Assembly (NCBI GenBank): GCA_944392335.1
Contig: CALXWJ010000021.1
Location: 62,001-126,000, forward strand
Direction of reading: 5' to 3'
DNA length: 64,000 bases
DNA from: an uncultured Clostridia bacterium
GTDB lineage: Bacteria; Bacillota; Clostridia; UBA1381
The notes under the pieces: model-generated
The model's database searches: none
Seen by the model: the letters and a program-made list of their open reading frames with translations, nothing else
What the model was told of the DNA's origin: nothing
Translations under genes and position numbers: made by a program
Part shown: positions 7,902-16,808 of the stretch, piece after piece
How positions within the stretch are numbered: position 1 is the first letter of the stretch
Layout: each line of letters begins with the position of its first letter

Positions 7902-9859
7902 TGAAGTAATCCTTCCACTAATCTGTCAAATTTTTCTATTTCTTTCTCATTTCCGTAATCATGGGTTTGTATATATTCACGCATTTTATCAAGGCATTTT
8001 GGATTTTCCAACACTGATTTGAGACCTTGATAAAGAGCATAATCGTTATTTTCAAAAATCAGGCCGTCGATGCCGTTTTGTATTTGCTCTCCCGCCGAAG
8101 TGTATCGCGTGACCATAGGTACAAGACCCATAATAAGCCCTTCGGTCACAACCATCGGCTTACCCTCGTGATGCGACGGGAGCAGCATTGCATCAAAGCT
8201 CTTCATATACGGTATTGGGTTTTCCCTGACCCCAATGAGATATATCACATCTTCCAATCCATAAACGGCTATAAGCTCTCTAAGCCGTTGTTCATCACGG
8301 CCCTTTCCGATGATTACCCATTTAACATTTTCTGTCAGACCATCGGCTTTCAGCTGTGCAAAAGCCCTTACAGCCCTGTCAAGCCCTTTGTGTTCAAAGC
8401 TAATCCTTGCCACTGTTAAAATTTTTAAATATCTGTTCGGATCATCAAAGGGAAAAGTAACATCCCCTGTGCTCCTGCTTCTTATGTATTCCGATGAAAG
8501 CAGGTTTGGAATAAAGTATGTCTTGTCTTTATGCTCAGGATGCTGCCGGACATATGCTAAGCGGCAGCTCTCGCTTACAAAAACAAGGGCATCCGCCTTG
8601 TCAAATGCTTTTTTATCGATTTTATAACTAAGTCCGGATTTATCATATTCGAGGTGATGCCATGAAATTTTCTTTTTAGCCTTCACCCGCGTCATAACAT
8701 AGTTAAGGCACCAGTCAAATTCATAGGCAACAGCTACGTCGTACTCCTTGCTGTTGGGAGTAGAATACCGGCATCCCTGCTTTGACATTATCTGTACAGC
8801 CATTCGTTTATTATGTTTAACTTTTTTATAATACATTCCCTGCGCTGCCGCTGCTATATAGCGTGGTGAACACAGCTTTTTAATCACATTTCCGACAGAA
8901 TACTTTTTGTGCCGCTTTCCCTGCGGCAATATATTTATCCCGGACTTTATACCGCTGATACTGCCGTTTTCATAAAACATAACATCCACATCGTATTTGT
9001 CGGTGTCAAGAGCGTTAAGAAAGTTAACCAATGATGTCATCGCCCCTCCGATATGAACCTGGATAAAGCATACAAGAAGCTTTATCCGTCTGCCGATTAC
9101 ATCCTCCAAATGCAATCCGTTTTTCTCGATCCACTCGTGTGTCACAAATGGGTGAGCCTCCGGCAGTGTATTATCTGTCAGCACTCCGTTAATATAATCG
9201 GGATGCGTCATAAGCTCAAGAGAATTGCTTATTTTTGCTTTGTCTGACCGTTCAAAATCCTGTACAGACCCGAAATAATCCGTCGTCCCTATTCGCTTTT
9301 TATCAATTTTAAGGCGTTTAATCATAAAATTAAAGATATTTTTATAAAGGCTGAATAGAGGGGAAAAGCTCCCTTTTGGAATATTTCTGCTGATACGGAC
9401 GGTTTTGAACCCATATTTTTTTAAAAGCTTTCTTATTTCTGTATAAACGCTTAAATATACATGAGTATAATTGTGTGAGTCGGCATGCATAAGTGTGAAG
9501 CCCATATCTATATATTTTTTGATTTGCGCTTCGACCTCGCAGCGTATGGCCTTTCTTGCGGATCTATCGAGGTATATACGCGCACGCAGCGGTATATGGA
9601 AGGTACCGGTAAAACAACCCCTGTCATCGCACAGGTCTGAGCATGCACACTCATTTGTAAGAGGTCTGCCCTCGGTGAGATTGATATGCAATCCAACCTT
9701 GTCAAAAAAACCCCTCTCCCGTGCAAGTTGTACCGCAGCCTCGCAGCCCGGCATATTAACCATTATGGTAGTACGGTTTATAAGACCCTGTTCAAAACAG
9801 TCGGCTATTGCACTGCTGACACTGTCGGAATAGCCGAAATCGTCTCCGTTTATAATCAT
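7898..9859 (-). CDS. ChbG/YdjC-type carbohydrate deacetylase fused to a family 4 glycosyltransferase
   Basis: A 653-residue two-domain protein. Residues 1 to about 255 are a ChbG/YdjC deacetylase: INGDDFGYSD (D6-D7), GLHINL with H58, and MHADSHNYTH with H125 and H129, matching the Asp-His-His metal set of the family. Residues about 260-653 are a GT4: the N-terminal lobe has QVHIGGAMTSL, and the C-terminal lobe has KILTVARIS, IGKGRDEQRL and SHHEGKPMVVTEG with the GT4 E-x7-E pattern. A GGAGGAG site lies before the ATG. No stop or frameshift separates the domains. The natural inference is one enzyme that adds a sugar and de-N-acetylates a neighbouring or the same amino sugar. I know of no characterised example of this fusion. 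Confidence 0.85.
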   Translation of the reverse strand: MIINGDDFGYSDSVSSAIADCFEQGLINRTTIMVNMPGCEAAVQLARERGFFDKVGLHINLTEGRPLTNECACSDLCDDRGCFTGTFHIPLRARIYLDRSARKAIRCEVEAQIKKYIDMGFTLMHADSHNYTHVYLSVYTEIRKLLKKYGFKTVRISRNIPKGSFSPLFSLYKNIFNFMIKRLKIDKKRIGTTDYFGSVQDFERSDKAKISNSLELMTHPDYINGVLTDNTLPEAHPFVTHEWIEKNGLHLEDVIGRRIKLLVCFIQVHIGGAMTSLVNFLNALDTDKYDVDVMFYENGSISGIKSGINILPQGKRHKKYSVGNVIKKLCSPRYIAAAAQGMYYKKVKHNKRMAVQIMSKQGCRYSTPNSKEYDVAVAYEFDWCLNYVMTRVKAKKKISWHHLEYDKSGLSYKIDKKAFDKADALVFVSESCRLAYVRQHPEHKDKTYFIPNLLSSEYIRSRSTGDVTFPFDDPNRYLKILTVARISFEHKGLDRAVRAFAQLKADGLTENVKWVIIGKGRDEQRLRELIAVYGLEDVIYLIGVRENPIPYMKSFDAMLLPSHHEGKPMVVTEGLIMGLVPMVTRYTSAGEQIQNGIDGLIFENNDYALYQGLKSVLENPKCLDKMREYIQTHDYGNEKEIEKFDRLVEGLLQ

Positions 9860-9904
9860 ACCGCTCCTCCCTTCACAAATGATATGCCGTCTGTCCGGCT
9901 GTCT

Positions 9905-10897
9905 CTATTTACGCAGTGTGAATATGCGCCCTATAATTACCGCGCTGTATGGCGCTACGTAAAATAAGGCATAAACAATTCTGCGCTTTATCGGTATTCC
10001 ATGTCTTTTTATCATGCTTTTATAGCTGCTCCTGTAAATTTCAATATATTTTCCGCTGACGCAGTCGGTATCTCTTTCTTTGGCGTTAAGCCGCATTTGC
10101 TCATTGTAACGAAGGATAATATCCGTACAGATTTTCTCACGGGTACGAAGTACCTGAAGGGGTTTATTTTCCCGTATAAAAAAATCGATTCGTTCCTTAT
10201 ATGCTTTTAACCAATCATACCTATGCGGATTGTTTTTAAGCCTTTTTGCTATATTGTCCATTATGCTGCCGCTATGCTGAAAATAATAGTACAGCCTTTC
10301 GCTTGTAAATGCAGTTTTATGCGCATTATATACAGCACGGTAAACAGTAAATTCATCCTCGTTCCATACTCCGTCAGGAAACCTGATATCTTTAAATATC
10401 CCGCATCTGAATATCTTTGCGCATGCAAACGATTTCAGGTCATAGCCAAGAAGAGCCTTTTCGCTGTCCGTTTCATAAACACGGGGATTATTTTCGGTAT
10501 CGGAAAAGACTCCGTCTTCTCCCTTTTCATAGCCGCACTGCGCAATATCACAGCCTAACCCTTCACAAATAGCAATCATTTTTTCAGCGTAATCAGAACG
10601 GATAAAATCATCTGAGTCAAGAAAGGATATATAATCATCCTCCCCCGCTGTTTTAAGGGCAAGGGTCAGCCCGACGTTTCTTGCATCTGACAATCCCCCG
10701 TTTTCCTTATGTATTACATGTATATTTTTGTACATACGTGCATATTCGTCACATATTTCGGGGCACCCGTCGGGGGAACCGTCGTCTACAAGAATAATCC
10801 CGACTCTTTCATACGTCTGCTCGAGCACCGAACGTATACAGCGGTGTATATATCTTTCAACATTATATACAGGTATTATAAAATACAGGTTTTTCAT
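9905..10897 (-). CDS. Family 2 glycosyltransferase (EpsJ/CpsJ-like)
   Basis: A 330-residue GT-A enzyme: YFIIPVYNVERYI, GIILVDDGSPDGCP, NGGLSDARNVGL and FLDSDDF are the canonical GT2 blocks. The C-terminal part (KRLKNNPHRYDWLKAY and later) resembles capsule glycosyltransferases that transfer galactose, galactofuranose or similar sugars, but specificity cannot be read from sequence. A GAGGAG site precedes the ATG. The metallophosphoesterase gene ends 14 bases upstream and the next gene starts 45 bases downstream, the widest gap inside this operon but still without an evident promoter. Confidence 0.87.
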   Translation of the reverse strand: MKNLYFIIPVYNVERYIHRCIRSVLEQTYERVGIILVDDGSPDGCPEICDEYARMYKNIHVIHKENGGLSDARNVGLTLALKTAGEDDYISFLDSDDFIRSDYAEKMIAICEGLGCDIAQCGYEKGEDGVFSDTENNPRVYETDSEKALLGYDLKSFACAKIFRCGIFKDIRFPDGVWNEDEFTVYRAVYNAHKTAFTSERLYYYFQHSGSIMDNIAKRLKNNPHRYDWLKAYKERIDFFIRENKPLQVLRTREKICTDIILRYNEQMRLNAKERDTDCVSGKYIEIYRSSYKSMIKRHGIPIKRRIVYALFYVAPYSAVIIGRIFTLRK

Positions 10898-10911
10898 ACT
10901 TTTTCACTCCT

Positions 10912-11766
10912 CTACCTGTCAAGAGTTATCAGTACGACCTCCGGTTGGTTAAAGTATCTTTTTTTACTCGCATTTTGGTCGCATCCGCCGCTTACAATCA
11001 TGGCCGCTGCCCCCTCGGAATAAAAGCCGTAATCGTATGCGGGAAAGATGCTGTTGTCGTATATGTCATGACCTATCACACCGCCAAGAAACGGAAGACG
11101 GATTATACCTCCGTGCATATGCCCCGACAAAATCAGGTCAACTCCGATATTTTTAAGATATGGATACATATCCGCACGGTGATTAATAAGAATGGAAAAT
11201 TCCTCGCTGTCCTCCGGAATAAATCCCTCTATTTTGCTGATAACATCCTCCCGGACCTCTTCCTCCCAAAGTTCATTTTTCCCGCTGTCTTTGGCGCCTA
11301 TTAGCCAGATTATATCTCCGTCCTTTTTTATCTTTTTATAGTCATTTTCAAGCCAGACTATACCGACGTCCCAAAGATTGCCTATGATATGTTCATACTC
11401 CTCATTCTGCGATTCATGATTTCCCGAGACAGCATACATAGGTATTGTATCGCCGACGTTTTCTGCAATCTTTTTCGTTTCCTCAAAGCTATAGCCGGGA
11501 AGCTGAACCATATCGCCGCAAAATATTATAACATCCGGGCTTGTATTCTCTATATGCGCCAATATCTGTTCTGCAAAGGGTGCTTCATGCAGGTCGGCTA
11601 TTAAAAATATTTTATATCCGTCAAAATTGTATGGGACGTCATTATGCCGGAATGTATATCGCGTGAGCTTTACGGTTTTATTCATAGCTGTATTTACAGC
11701 AAGCGCTGCTGCTGACGCAAGAATAAGGGCTAATACGATAATAACCAACGTTTTTATTTTTTTCAC
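10912..11766 (-). CDS. Membrane-anchored metallophosphoesterase (YkuE/YaeI-like)
   Basis: A 284-residue protein with one N-terminal membrane segment (residues 6-25) and a calcineurin-type fold outside or at the membrane. All metal motifs are present: D58-x-H60, G84-D85, GNHE at 115-118, and GHMHGG with H216 and H218. YaeI/YkuE relatives hydrolyse phosphodiesters or pyrophosphates of lipid-linked intermediates, so recycling of undecaprenyl pyrophosphate or trimming of UDP-sugar or lipid products is a reasonable guess. The GTG start overlaps the stop of the Wzz-EAL gene by four bases (GTGA), so translation is coupled. It is an unusual member of a Wzx/Wzy operon. Confidence 0.85.
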   Translation of the reverse strand: MKKIKTLVIIVLALILASAAALAVNTAMNKTVKLTRYTFRHNDVPYNFDGYKIFLIADLHEAPFAEQILAHIENTSPDVIIFCGDMVQLPGYSFEETKKIAENVGDTIPMYAVSGNHESQNEEYEHIIGNLWDVGIVWLENDYKKIKKDGDIIWLIGAKDSGKNELWEEEVREDVISKIEGFIPEDSEEFSILINHRADMYPYLKNIGVDLILSGHMHGGIIRLPFLGGVIGHDIYDNSIFPAYDYGFYSEGAAAMIVSGGCDQNASKKRYFNQPEVVLITLDR

Positions 11767-13973
11767 TCTTGCATTTCCTTTCTTTTAAGTTCTTCCGGTT
11801 TACCATAGAAGTAGCCTTGTTTATAATCAAAACCCAGTCTTGTAATAAGCGCATCCTGAGAACCTGTTTCAACGCCGCAGATACAAGATTTTATCCCGTG
11901 ATTTCTGCACTCATCAATTATGTGTATGAAGTTTGTTTCCATATCCTTCTCAGCCTTTATGAAGTCCTCGTCGCTGGAAGCATAAATGTCATTATTAAGG
12001 CTGTCAAGACTCATTTTAATATATTTCGGCTCAAGTACCCTAAGTATCTCTTGCTCTTCATACGTATTTTCAAACCTGTCTATGCATATGCTTATACCCA
12101 TCTTTTCAAGCAAGGTTATATCCTCAAGCGTAGACGCAATGTCATATACCTCAAGCTCAAGGCATACACACTCCGGGGGAATATGATTTTCGGATATATG
12201 CTTTATAATTATATCGTTTAACGCAAAGTCCCGAATCTGTCCGGAGGGACAGTTGACATGCACAACGGGAGCCCTTCCTTTTTTCTTTCCCATATATGCA
12301 ATATCGGCACAAACATTTTTGATTATCCAGTCGTTAAGCTGCCAGAATATTCCAAAGTCTGATATGCAGCCTATTATCTTTGCCGGAGACACCATACCAA
12401 GCTCTTCGTTGCGCCATCTGATAAAGATTTCAAGATGTTCTCTTTCGGTTTTGCCGCTGCTTACCATCGGTTGATACACAAGAGTAAATTCATCAAAATC
12501 CTTTAGATACTGATCATATAAAAGCTGATGAAGTCTGTCCATACCCGATACGTCTATTTCTGCCTTTGCTTCCTTTTGATCATCCTCTGCCTTTGTTTTT
12601 GCCATGATGTTTTTCAGCAGTTCTCTTAGAAGCACTGCAATAACCAGCACCCCGAATGTAAGCACTATCATGAATAGCGCTATGAGGTTAACAGGTCTGT
12701 CCGCAGACACCTCCGGAAGAATCAGGTACTGCAGATCACTGTTGATCTCCATGTTGAACAGCTCGCTTATTGAAAGGTTTGCAATTTCGCTGTACTCATT
12801 TGAAAGAATAAGTATTTCCGAAAAAATTTCATCATTTTCCGCAATCAGACGATCCTTTGTTTCACGAGGAACAGTGTCGTTTGTATAATCGTCTATTATA
12901 GCATTGTAATAGTTTATGGTATGCATGGCATCAGTAGCTGCTGCCGCGCGGTCCGCATAAGACAAAACAATATTGTCATATGTGTTTATATGTTCCTCTA
13001 TGTTGTAATCCTCGATCACATCCTGATCACGGTTATTGGATGCGTCAATATCGGTTTGTGTGCGATGGGCCTGGTTATAAAGCCCTGCCGCCTTATAAGG
13101 ATCGTAAAATGTTGTGATCTCATTTTTGTAATTGTCTGCAATCGTGTTGTCGACCATCATGGTTTCAGTAAGATCCTGTACCTTTGTCTGATAGCTTTTT
13201 ATTATCATCTCAGTATCCTTTGCAAGGTTTCCCGCACGAATATTACCATAATATTTTGCATGCTGAACATCCCTTATATGCTCATACAGTTCCATGATCT
13301 CGGCAAAGGAATACCCCGTACGTTTTGACCGGAACTCGGGAAAATCGGCGGCAAGGGTTTCCAGATAGGCAATAATCGAGTCAAGATTTTCGCTCATGGA
13401 ATTGGAAATCTCAATATAGTCGGCAGAGGAATTGTCCGCGGTTTTTGCAAAATCGGGTATTGTCCTTTTGTTGTAGTATTTATCCAGCAAAAAATCATCG
13501 TATTCTTTTATAATGCTGCTGAACATTTTTACCCCAAACTCATCTCCCAAAGATGCATCATATGTAAACTTCATTTCATATTCTGTTGTGACCGCATCGT
13601 ATTTTTCGCCTAACAGGGCGGCAGATTCGGAAACCTCCTTGTCTAAGTCGGTAATTACCTTTTCAATGGTAATATCCTGACGTATACCCTTAACGCTCAA
13701 TTTTTTGCCGGCATCCAGCCCAAGATTTTCAAGAGCCCCCTGTATAACAACAGGGTTTTGGATTTCATAAGGATCCAATTCACTTACCCCATCGGGTGCA
13801 AGCCCCTCTGCAGCTCCGTCGTAATTATATTTAAAGCCGAGCATGCAAGTGTATGTTTGCATTGAGTTTACGGCATAAACGGTCAAAAGCCCGACTGCAA
13901 GAGAAAGGGCAATCATATGCAGAATGTATCGGCGAATAATATTGATTATATCTCTTATACTTAAATATTCCAT
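11763..13973 (-). CDS. Wzz-like membrane protein fused to a degenerate EAL domain (candidate c-di-GMP receptor)
   Basis: A 736-residue protein. Membrane segments near residues 17-37 and 434-456 enclose a large helix-rich external region, the topology of Wzz chain-length proteins. After the second segment comes a cytoplasmic EAL domain, from about residue 490 to the end. Kept EAL residues: E515 (EIF in place of EAL), the Asn of VNCPSG, the first Glu of LELE, D632, K653, E702 and Q719. Changed: the second Asp of DDFG is R633, loop 6 reads DRFENTYEE, and the Glu of the usual TE pair is Val. Loss of the metal-site Asp and loop 6 predicts weak or no hydrolysis, hence a binding role like LapD or FimX. 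Start: the ATG at 13973 has GGAGG 8 bases upstream; a further ATG at 14012 is less likely. Confidence 0.85.
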   Translation of the reverse strand: MEYLSIRDIINIIRRYILHMIALSLAVGLLTVYAVNSMQTYTCMLGFKYNYDGAAEGLAPDGVSELDPYEIQNPVVIQGALENLGLDAGKKLSVKGIRQDITIEKVITDLDKEVSESAALLGEKYDAVTTEYEMKFTYDASLGDEFGVKMFSSIIKEYDDFLLDKYYNKRTIPDFAKTADNSSADYIEISNSMSENLDSIIAYLETLAADFPEFRSKRTGYSFAEIMELYEHIRDVQHAKYYGNIRAGNLAKDTEMIIKSYQTKVQDLTETMMVDNTIADNYKNEITTFYDPYKAAGLYNQAHRTQTDIDASNNRDQDVIEDYNIEEHINTYDNIVLSYADRAAAATDAMHTINYYNAIIDDYTNDTVPRETKDRLIAENDEIFSEILILSNEYSEIANLSISELFNMEINSDLQYLILPEVSADRPVNLIALFMIVLTFGVLVIAVLLRELLKNIMAKTKAEDDQKEAKAEIDVSGMDRLHQLLYDQYLKDFDEFTLVYQPMVSSGKTEREHLEIFIRWRNEELGMVSPAKIIGCISDFGIFWQLNDWIIKNVCADIAYMGKKKGRAPVVHVNCPSGQIRDFALNDIIIKHISENHIPPECVCLELEVYDIASTLEDITLLEKMGISICIDRFENTYEEQEILRVLEPKYIKMSLDSLNNDIYASSDEDFIKAEKDMETNFIHIIDECRNHGIKSCICGVETGSQDALITRLGFDYKQGYFYGKPEELKRKEMQE

Positions 13974-13974
13974 A

Positions 13975-15420
13975 TCAGATACCTCCGACCTTTGTCTGCT
14001 GTATGCTGGCAAGGAGCTTCTTTTTGCGGCGCAGCATGACTCTGTCCTGTATGACGCTTATGGCAATACAGATTATAAACATAACTACAGCTCCGAGCAG
14101 GAATGCTCCTCCCGCGCCTACTATCAAATCTGTAGAAAATACCTCCCGTTCCGTAACATCTGCGGTTATATAATTTTCATTTGTTTTGTTATAATATTCC
14201 TCCACAACGCTTATTGCCCTGTCTGCAAGATCCTCGTATTCGGTTTTAAGCTCATCCAGATATTCCTCGCATCTTGCACAAAGTCTTTCGTATTCCTCGC
14301 CGCTTTGGGCAACACTTCCGTAATGTGAAATTTCCTGATTCAAAAGCTCTATTTCAGCGCCGTATTCGGCGGTCATCTCGTCAGCGTCGTGTTTCTGTTC
14401 CACGATAGTATCAAAAGCGGTTTTTGGACGCGCCTGATACAGTCCCTGGGTCTCGTCCCGTACAACATTGATAAGATTTTCGGTAAATGTATGGTCGTAG
14501 TTGTCCATAGCATACTTGTTTACCAATGCCCTGTCGCTGTATTTGCTGAACTGGAGAGAGTTGTTTTCAAGATTAACAAACAGCTTGTTTAGATTGATCT
14601 CTGCATCACGGGAAATGGCTGATGATTCAATAAAGCTTGCTATGCCGTCAAGTTTATTTGTAACAAGCAGTTCATAATCGCCTATGATATCCTTCAATGC
14701 CGTATCTTCTCCAACCGAAACAAAACCCGGTGATTTGTTCTCAAGTTCGTTAAGATAATTTATGGTGGCATTAACTCTTACCCTGTACTGCTGCACCATT
14801 TCCTTATAATCATATCCAGACAGATCGTCCATAGCCACCAAAGCCTTAAACCCGCCTATGCCTCCCGAAAATTCAGCTATACGATCCCTGTTGACCTCAA
14901 CAAGCGCTTCGAGGAAATCGCTACTGTAATCCGGAGAAAACAGTCTTTTTAATAAGCTGTTATTGCGATAATCATGCATTTGTATGTATGTTATTCGATA
15001 CTCATTAGCAACATAACTGTAATCGTTGCCTTCGCTGCGGGCAGATGATACGGATGAGCCGGCAGAGTTTTTAAGATAGCTGTACAAAAAGAGCTTATCC
15101 TTTATGTCCTCTACGGTATAGCTTTGATATTTCCCGTCCTCCTGCATAAGCTTCAGAGCCGCTTCAATTTTTTGGTCGTCTATAAGATCGTATATCGTGA
15201 ACCTTTCTCCGTCCGGATAGCAGGAGGACGCGATCTCGGGATATGTAAGCACAATGTGCACCCTTGCGGAAGCATATTCGCTGTATACGACCTTCCCGCA
15301 GTAAAACAGGGCAAATAATGCTCCTACCACGAACATAACAAGGCCAAAGCGTTTAAATTTTACCAGACGTTCCCTGTAAAATGCCCTTCGCAGGCTGTTG
15401 ACATGTTTAATTATTTTCAC
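13975..15420 (-). CDS. Wzz/polysaccharide co-polymerase-like membrane protein
   Basis: A 481-residue protein with one membrane segment near residues 25-47 and another near 443-467 (GGAFLLGAVVMFIICIAIS), enclosing about 390 external residues rich in coiled-coil helix (for example AEYGAEIELLNQEISHY). This is the Wzz/PCP topology, although the Wzz domain itself is only weakly recognisable. Such proteins set chain length by assembling around Wzy. It ends one base before the start of the Wzz-EAL gene, so the two are translationally coupled and may form a hetero-oligomer. No BY-type tyrosine kinase gene, the usual partner in Firmicutes, is present. Confidence 0.72.
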   Translation of the reverse strand: MKIIKHVNSLRRAFYRERLVKFKRFGLVMFVVGALFALFYCGKVVYSEYASARVHIVLTYPEIASSCYPDGERFTIYDLIDDQKIEAALKLMQEDGKYQSYTVEDIKDKLFLYSYLKNSAGSSVSSARSEGNDYSYVANEYRITYIQMHDYRNNSLLKRLFSPDYSSDFLEALVEVNRDRIAEFSGGIGGFKALVAMDDLSGYDYKEMVQQYRVRVNATINYLNELENKSPGFVSVGEDTALKDIIGDYELLVTNKLDGIASFIESSAISRDAEINLNKLFVNLENNSLQFSKYSDRALVNKYAMDNYDHTFTENLINVVRDETQGLYQARPKTAFDTIVEQKHDADEMTAEYGAEIELLNQEISHYGSVAQSGEEYERLCARCEEYLDELKTEYEDLADRAISVVEEYYNKTNENYITADVTEREVFSTDLIVGAGGAFLLGAVVMFIICIAISVIQDRVMLRRKKKLLASIQQTKVGGI

Positions 15421-16808
15421 TTAACGGACACCTCCTCTTCTTGGTCTGCAACTGTCTTTATCTTAAAATCGTCTTCTCCTTCTGCCGATGACTTTAAAAA
15501 AATTATTTTCGTAGTTAAAAGTATTATCTTTAAATCAAGCAGAGGCGAATAGTGAGTTATATAATACAGATCGTAATATGTTCTGTCATGAATATATGTG
15601 GAATACCTACCGTATACATGAGACAGACTCGTCAGACCTGCCTTTACCTTGAACCTGTCATCGTAACGTTCTATCTCATTTTCAAACTGTTCAACAAATA
15701 CGGGTCTTTCAGGTCTTGGCCCAACTATGCTCATATCACCTTTAAGTATGTTTATGATCTGCGGCAGCTCATCAAGCCTCATTGCCCGGAGTATCTTTCC
15801 TACCTTTGTTATCCTCGGGTCGTTCTTTTCGGCAAATTTAGGGCCGCTGAGCTGTTCGGCATTAGGTACCATCGTTCTGAATTTATAAATTTCAAATTCA
15901 CGCTTGCCGCGTGTGTAACGGGTCTGCTTGTAAATTAACGGGCCGGGGGACGTCACCTTTATTGCCGCTGCTATTACCCCCATAGGGATAATAGCCACTA
16001 TTAATCCCAAGGCGGCAAAAACAATATCCATCGCCCGTTTTAAAAACAGTTCCGCCGTATTAAGCTCTGTTTTAGGCATATACAGCGTGAGAATATCGTC
16101 AAAGCATACTATCTTTGAGTTGGTTTTACCCACATCTACCATTTCGGGAACAATAAACAAATCCATATTCAGCTTAAGTGCGGCGTTGACCGCGGTATGG
16201 TATATCTCAGTGCTGAATCCGTTAAGGACGCATACGGCATCAAAAAGCGGAAACTGTTCATCTACAAAACGGCTGAATTCCTCAGGCGTTTTATTTTCAA
16301 TATTTTCATACCATGAGCCGTACTTTCTCAAAACGCCGTATTTTATCCTCTTCATACGATGAAAGTTAGACCGGTCAATATCTATTATTAAAAGCCTTGG
16401 TTGACTGTAACAGCTTTTGCTGATTTTTTCAAAAAGACAATCAGCTCCGAAAACACAGAGAATATTCACAAATGAAAATACAGCATCAAATGCCAGACGT
16501 ACACCGTCTCTAAACAGAACAAGGTTTATTATACACATGATAACAAACATATATATCGCCGAAAGGATTGTTGATACGGTCTTTTCATACAGACCTGAAA
16601 TAAGCGCCGAATATTTTTCCAAACACAACATAAAGCAGAGCATTCCACATATTTCTATTATATTTAAAAACATCATGCTGCGCATTCCGATTGGCCCTTG
16701 TTCGGGCATAATAATCCAAAACAAGACCGCAGTTATCAAGAGTACGGCGCAGTTGATCAAAAAACTGTATTTACCTTCTGTGCGCATATTACGCGTTTTC
16801 TTTTTCAT
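15417..16808 (-). CDS. Polyprenyl-phosphate sugar-1-phosphate transferase (WcaJ/EpsL-type initiating enzyme)
   Basis: A 463-residue protein. The N-terminal half carries about four or five membrane segments and a CoA-binding-like central region (residues about 140-250). The C-terminal domain is the bacterial sugar transferase core: a membrane re-entrant helix, KRAMDIVFAALGLIV, SPGPLIYKQTRYTRGKREF, KFRTM, then RLDELPQIINILKGDMSIVG and PRPERPVF. It starts the repeat unit by moving a hexose-1-phosphate from UDP-sugar to undecaprenyl phosphate. It overlaps both neighbours by four bases. It is the second gene of the operon. Confidence 0.92.
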   Translation of the reverse strand: MKKKTRNMRTEGKYSFLINCAVLLITAVLFWIIMPEQGPIGMRSMMFLNIIEICGMLCFMLCLEKYSALISGLYEKTVSTILSAIYMFVIMCIINLVLFRDGVRLAFDAVFSFVNILCVFGADCLFEKISKSCYSQPRLLIIDIDRSNFHRMKRIKYGVLRKYGSWYENIENKTPEEFSRFVDEQFPLFDAVCVLNGFSTEIYHTAVNAALKLNMDLFIVPEMVDVGKTNSKIVCFDDILTLYMPKTELNTAELFLKRAMDIVFAALGLIVAIIPMGVIAAAIKVTSPGPLIYKQTRYTRGKREFEIYKFRTMVPNAEQLSGPKFAEKNDPRITKVGKILRAMRLDELPQIINILKGDMSIVGPRPERPVFVEQFENEIERYDDRFKVKAGLTSLSHVYGRYSTYIHDRTYYDLYYITHYSPLLDLKIILLTTKIIFLKSSAEGEDDFKIKTVADQEEEVSVK

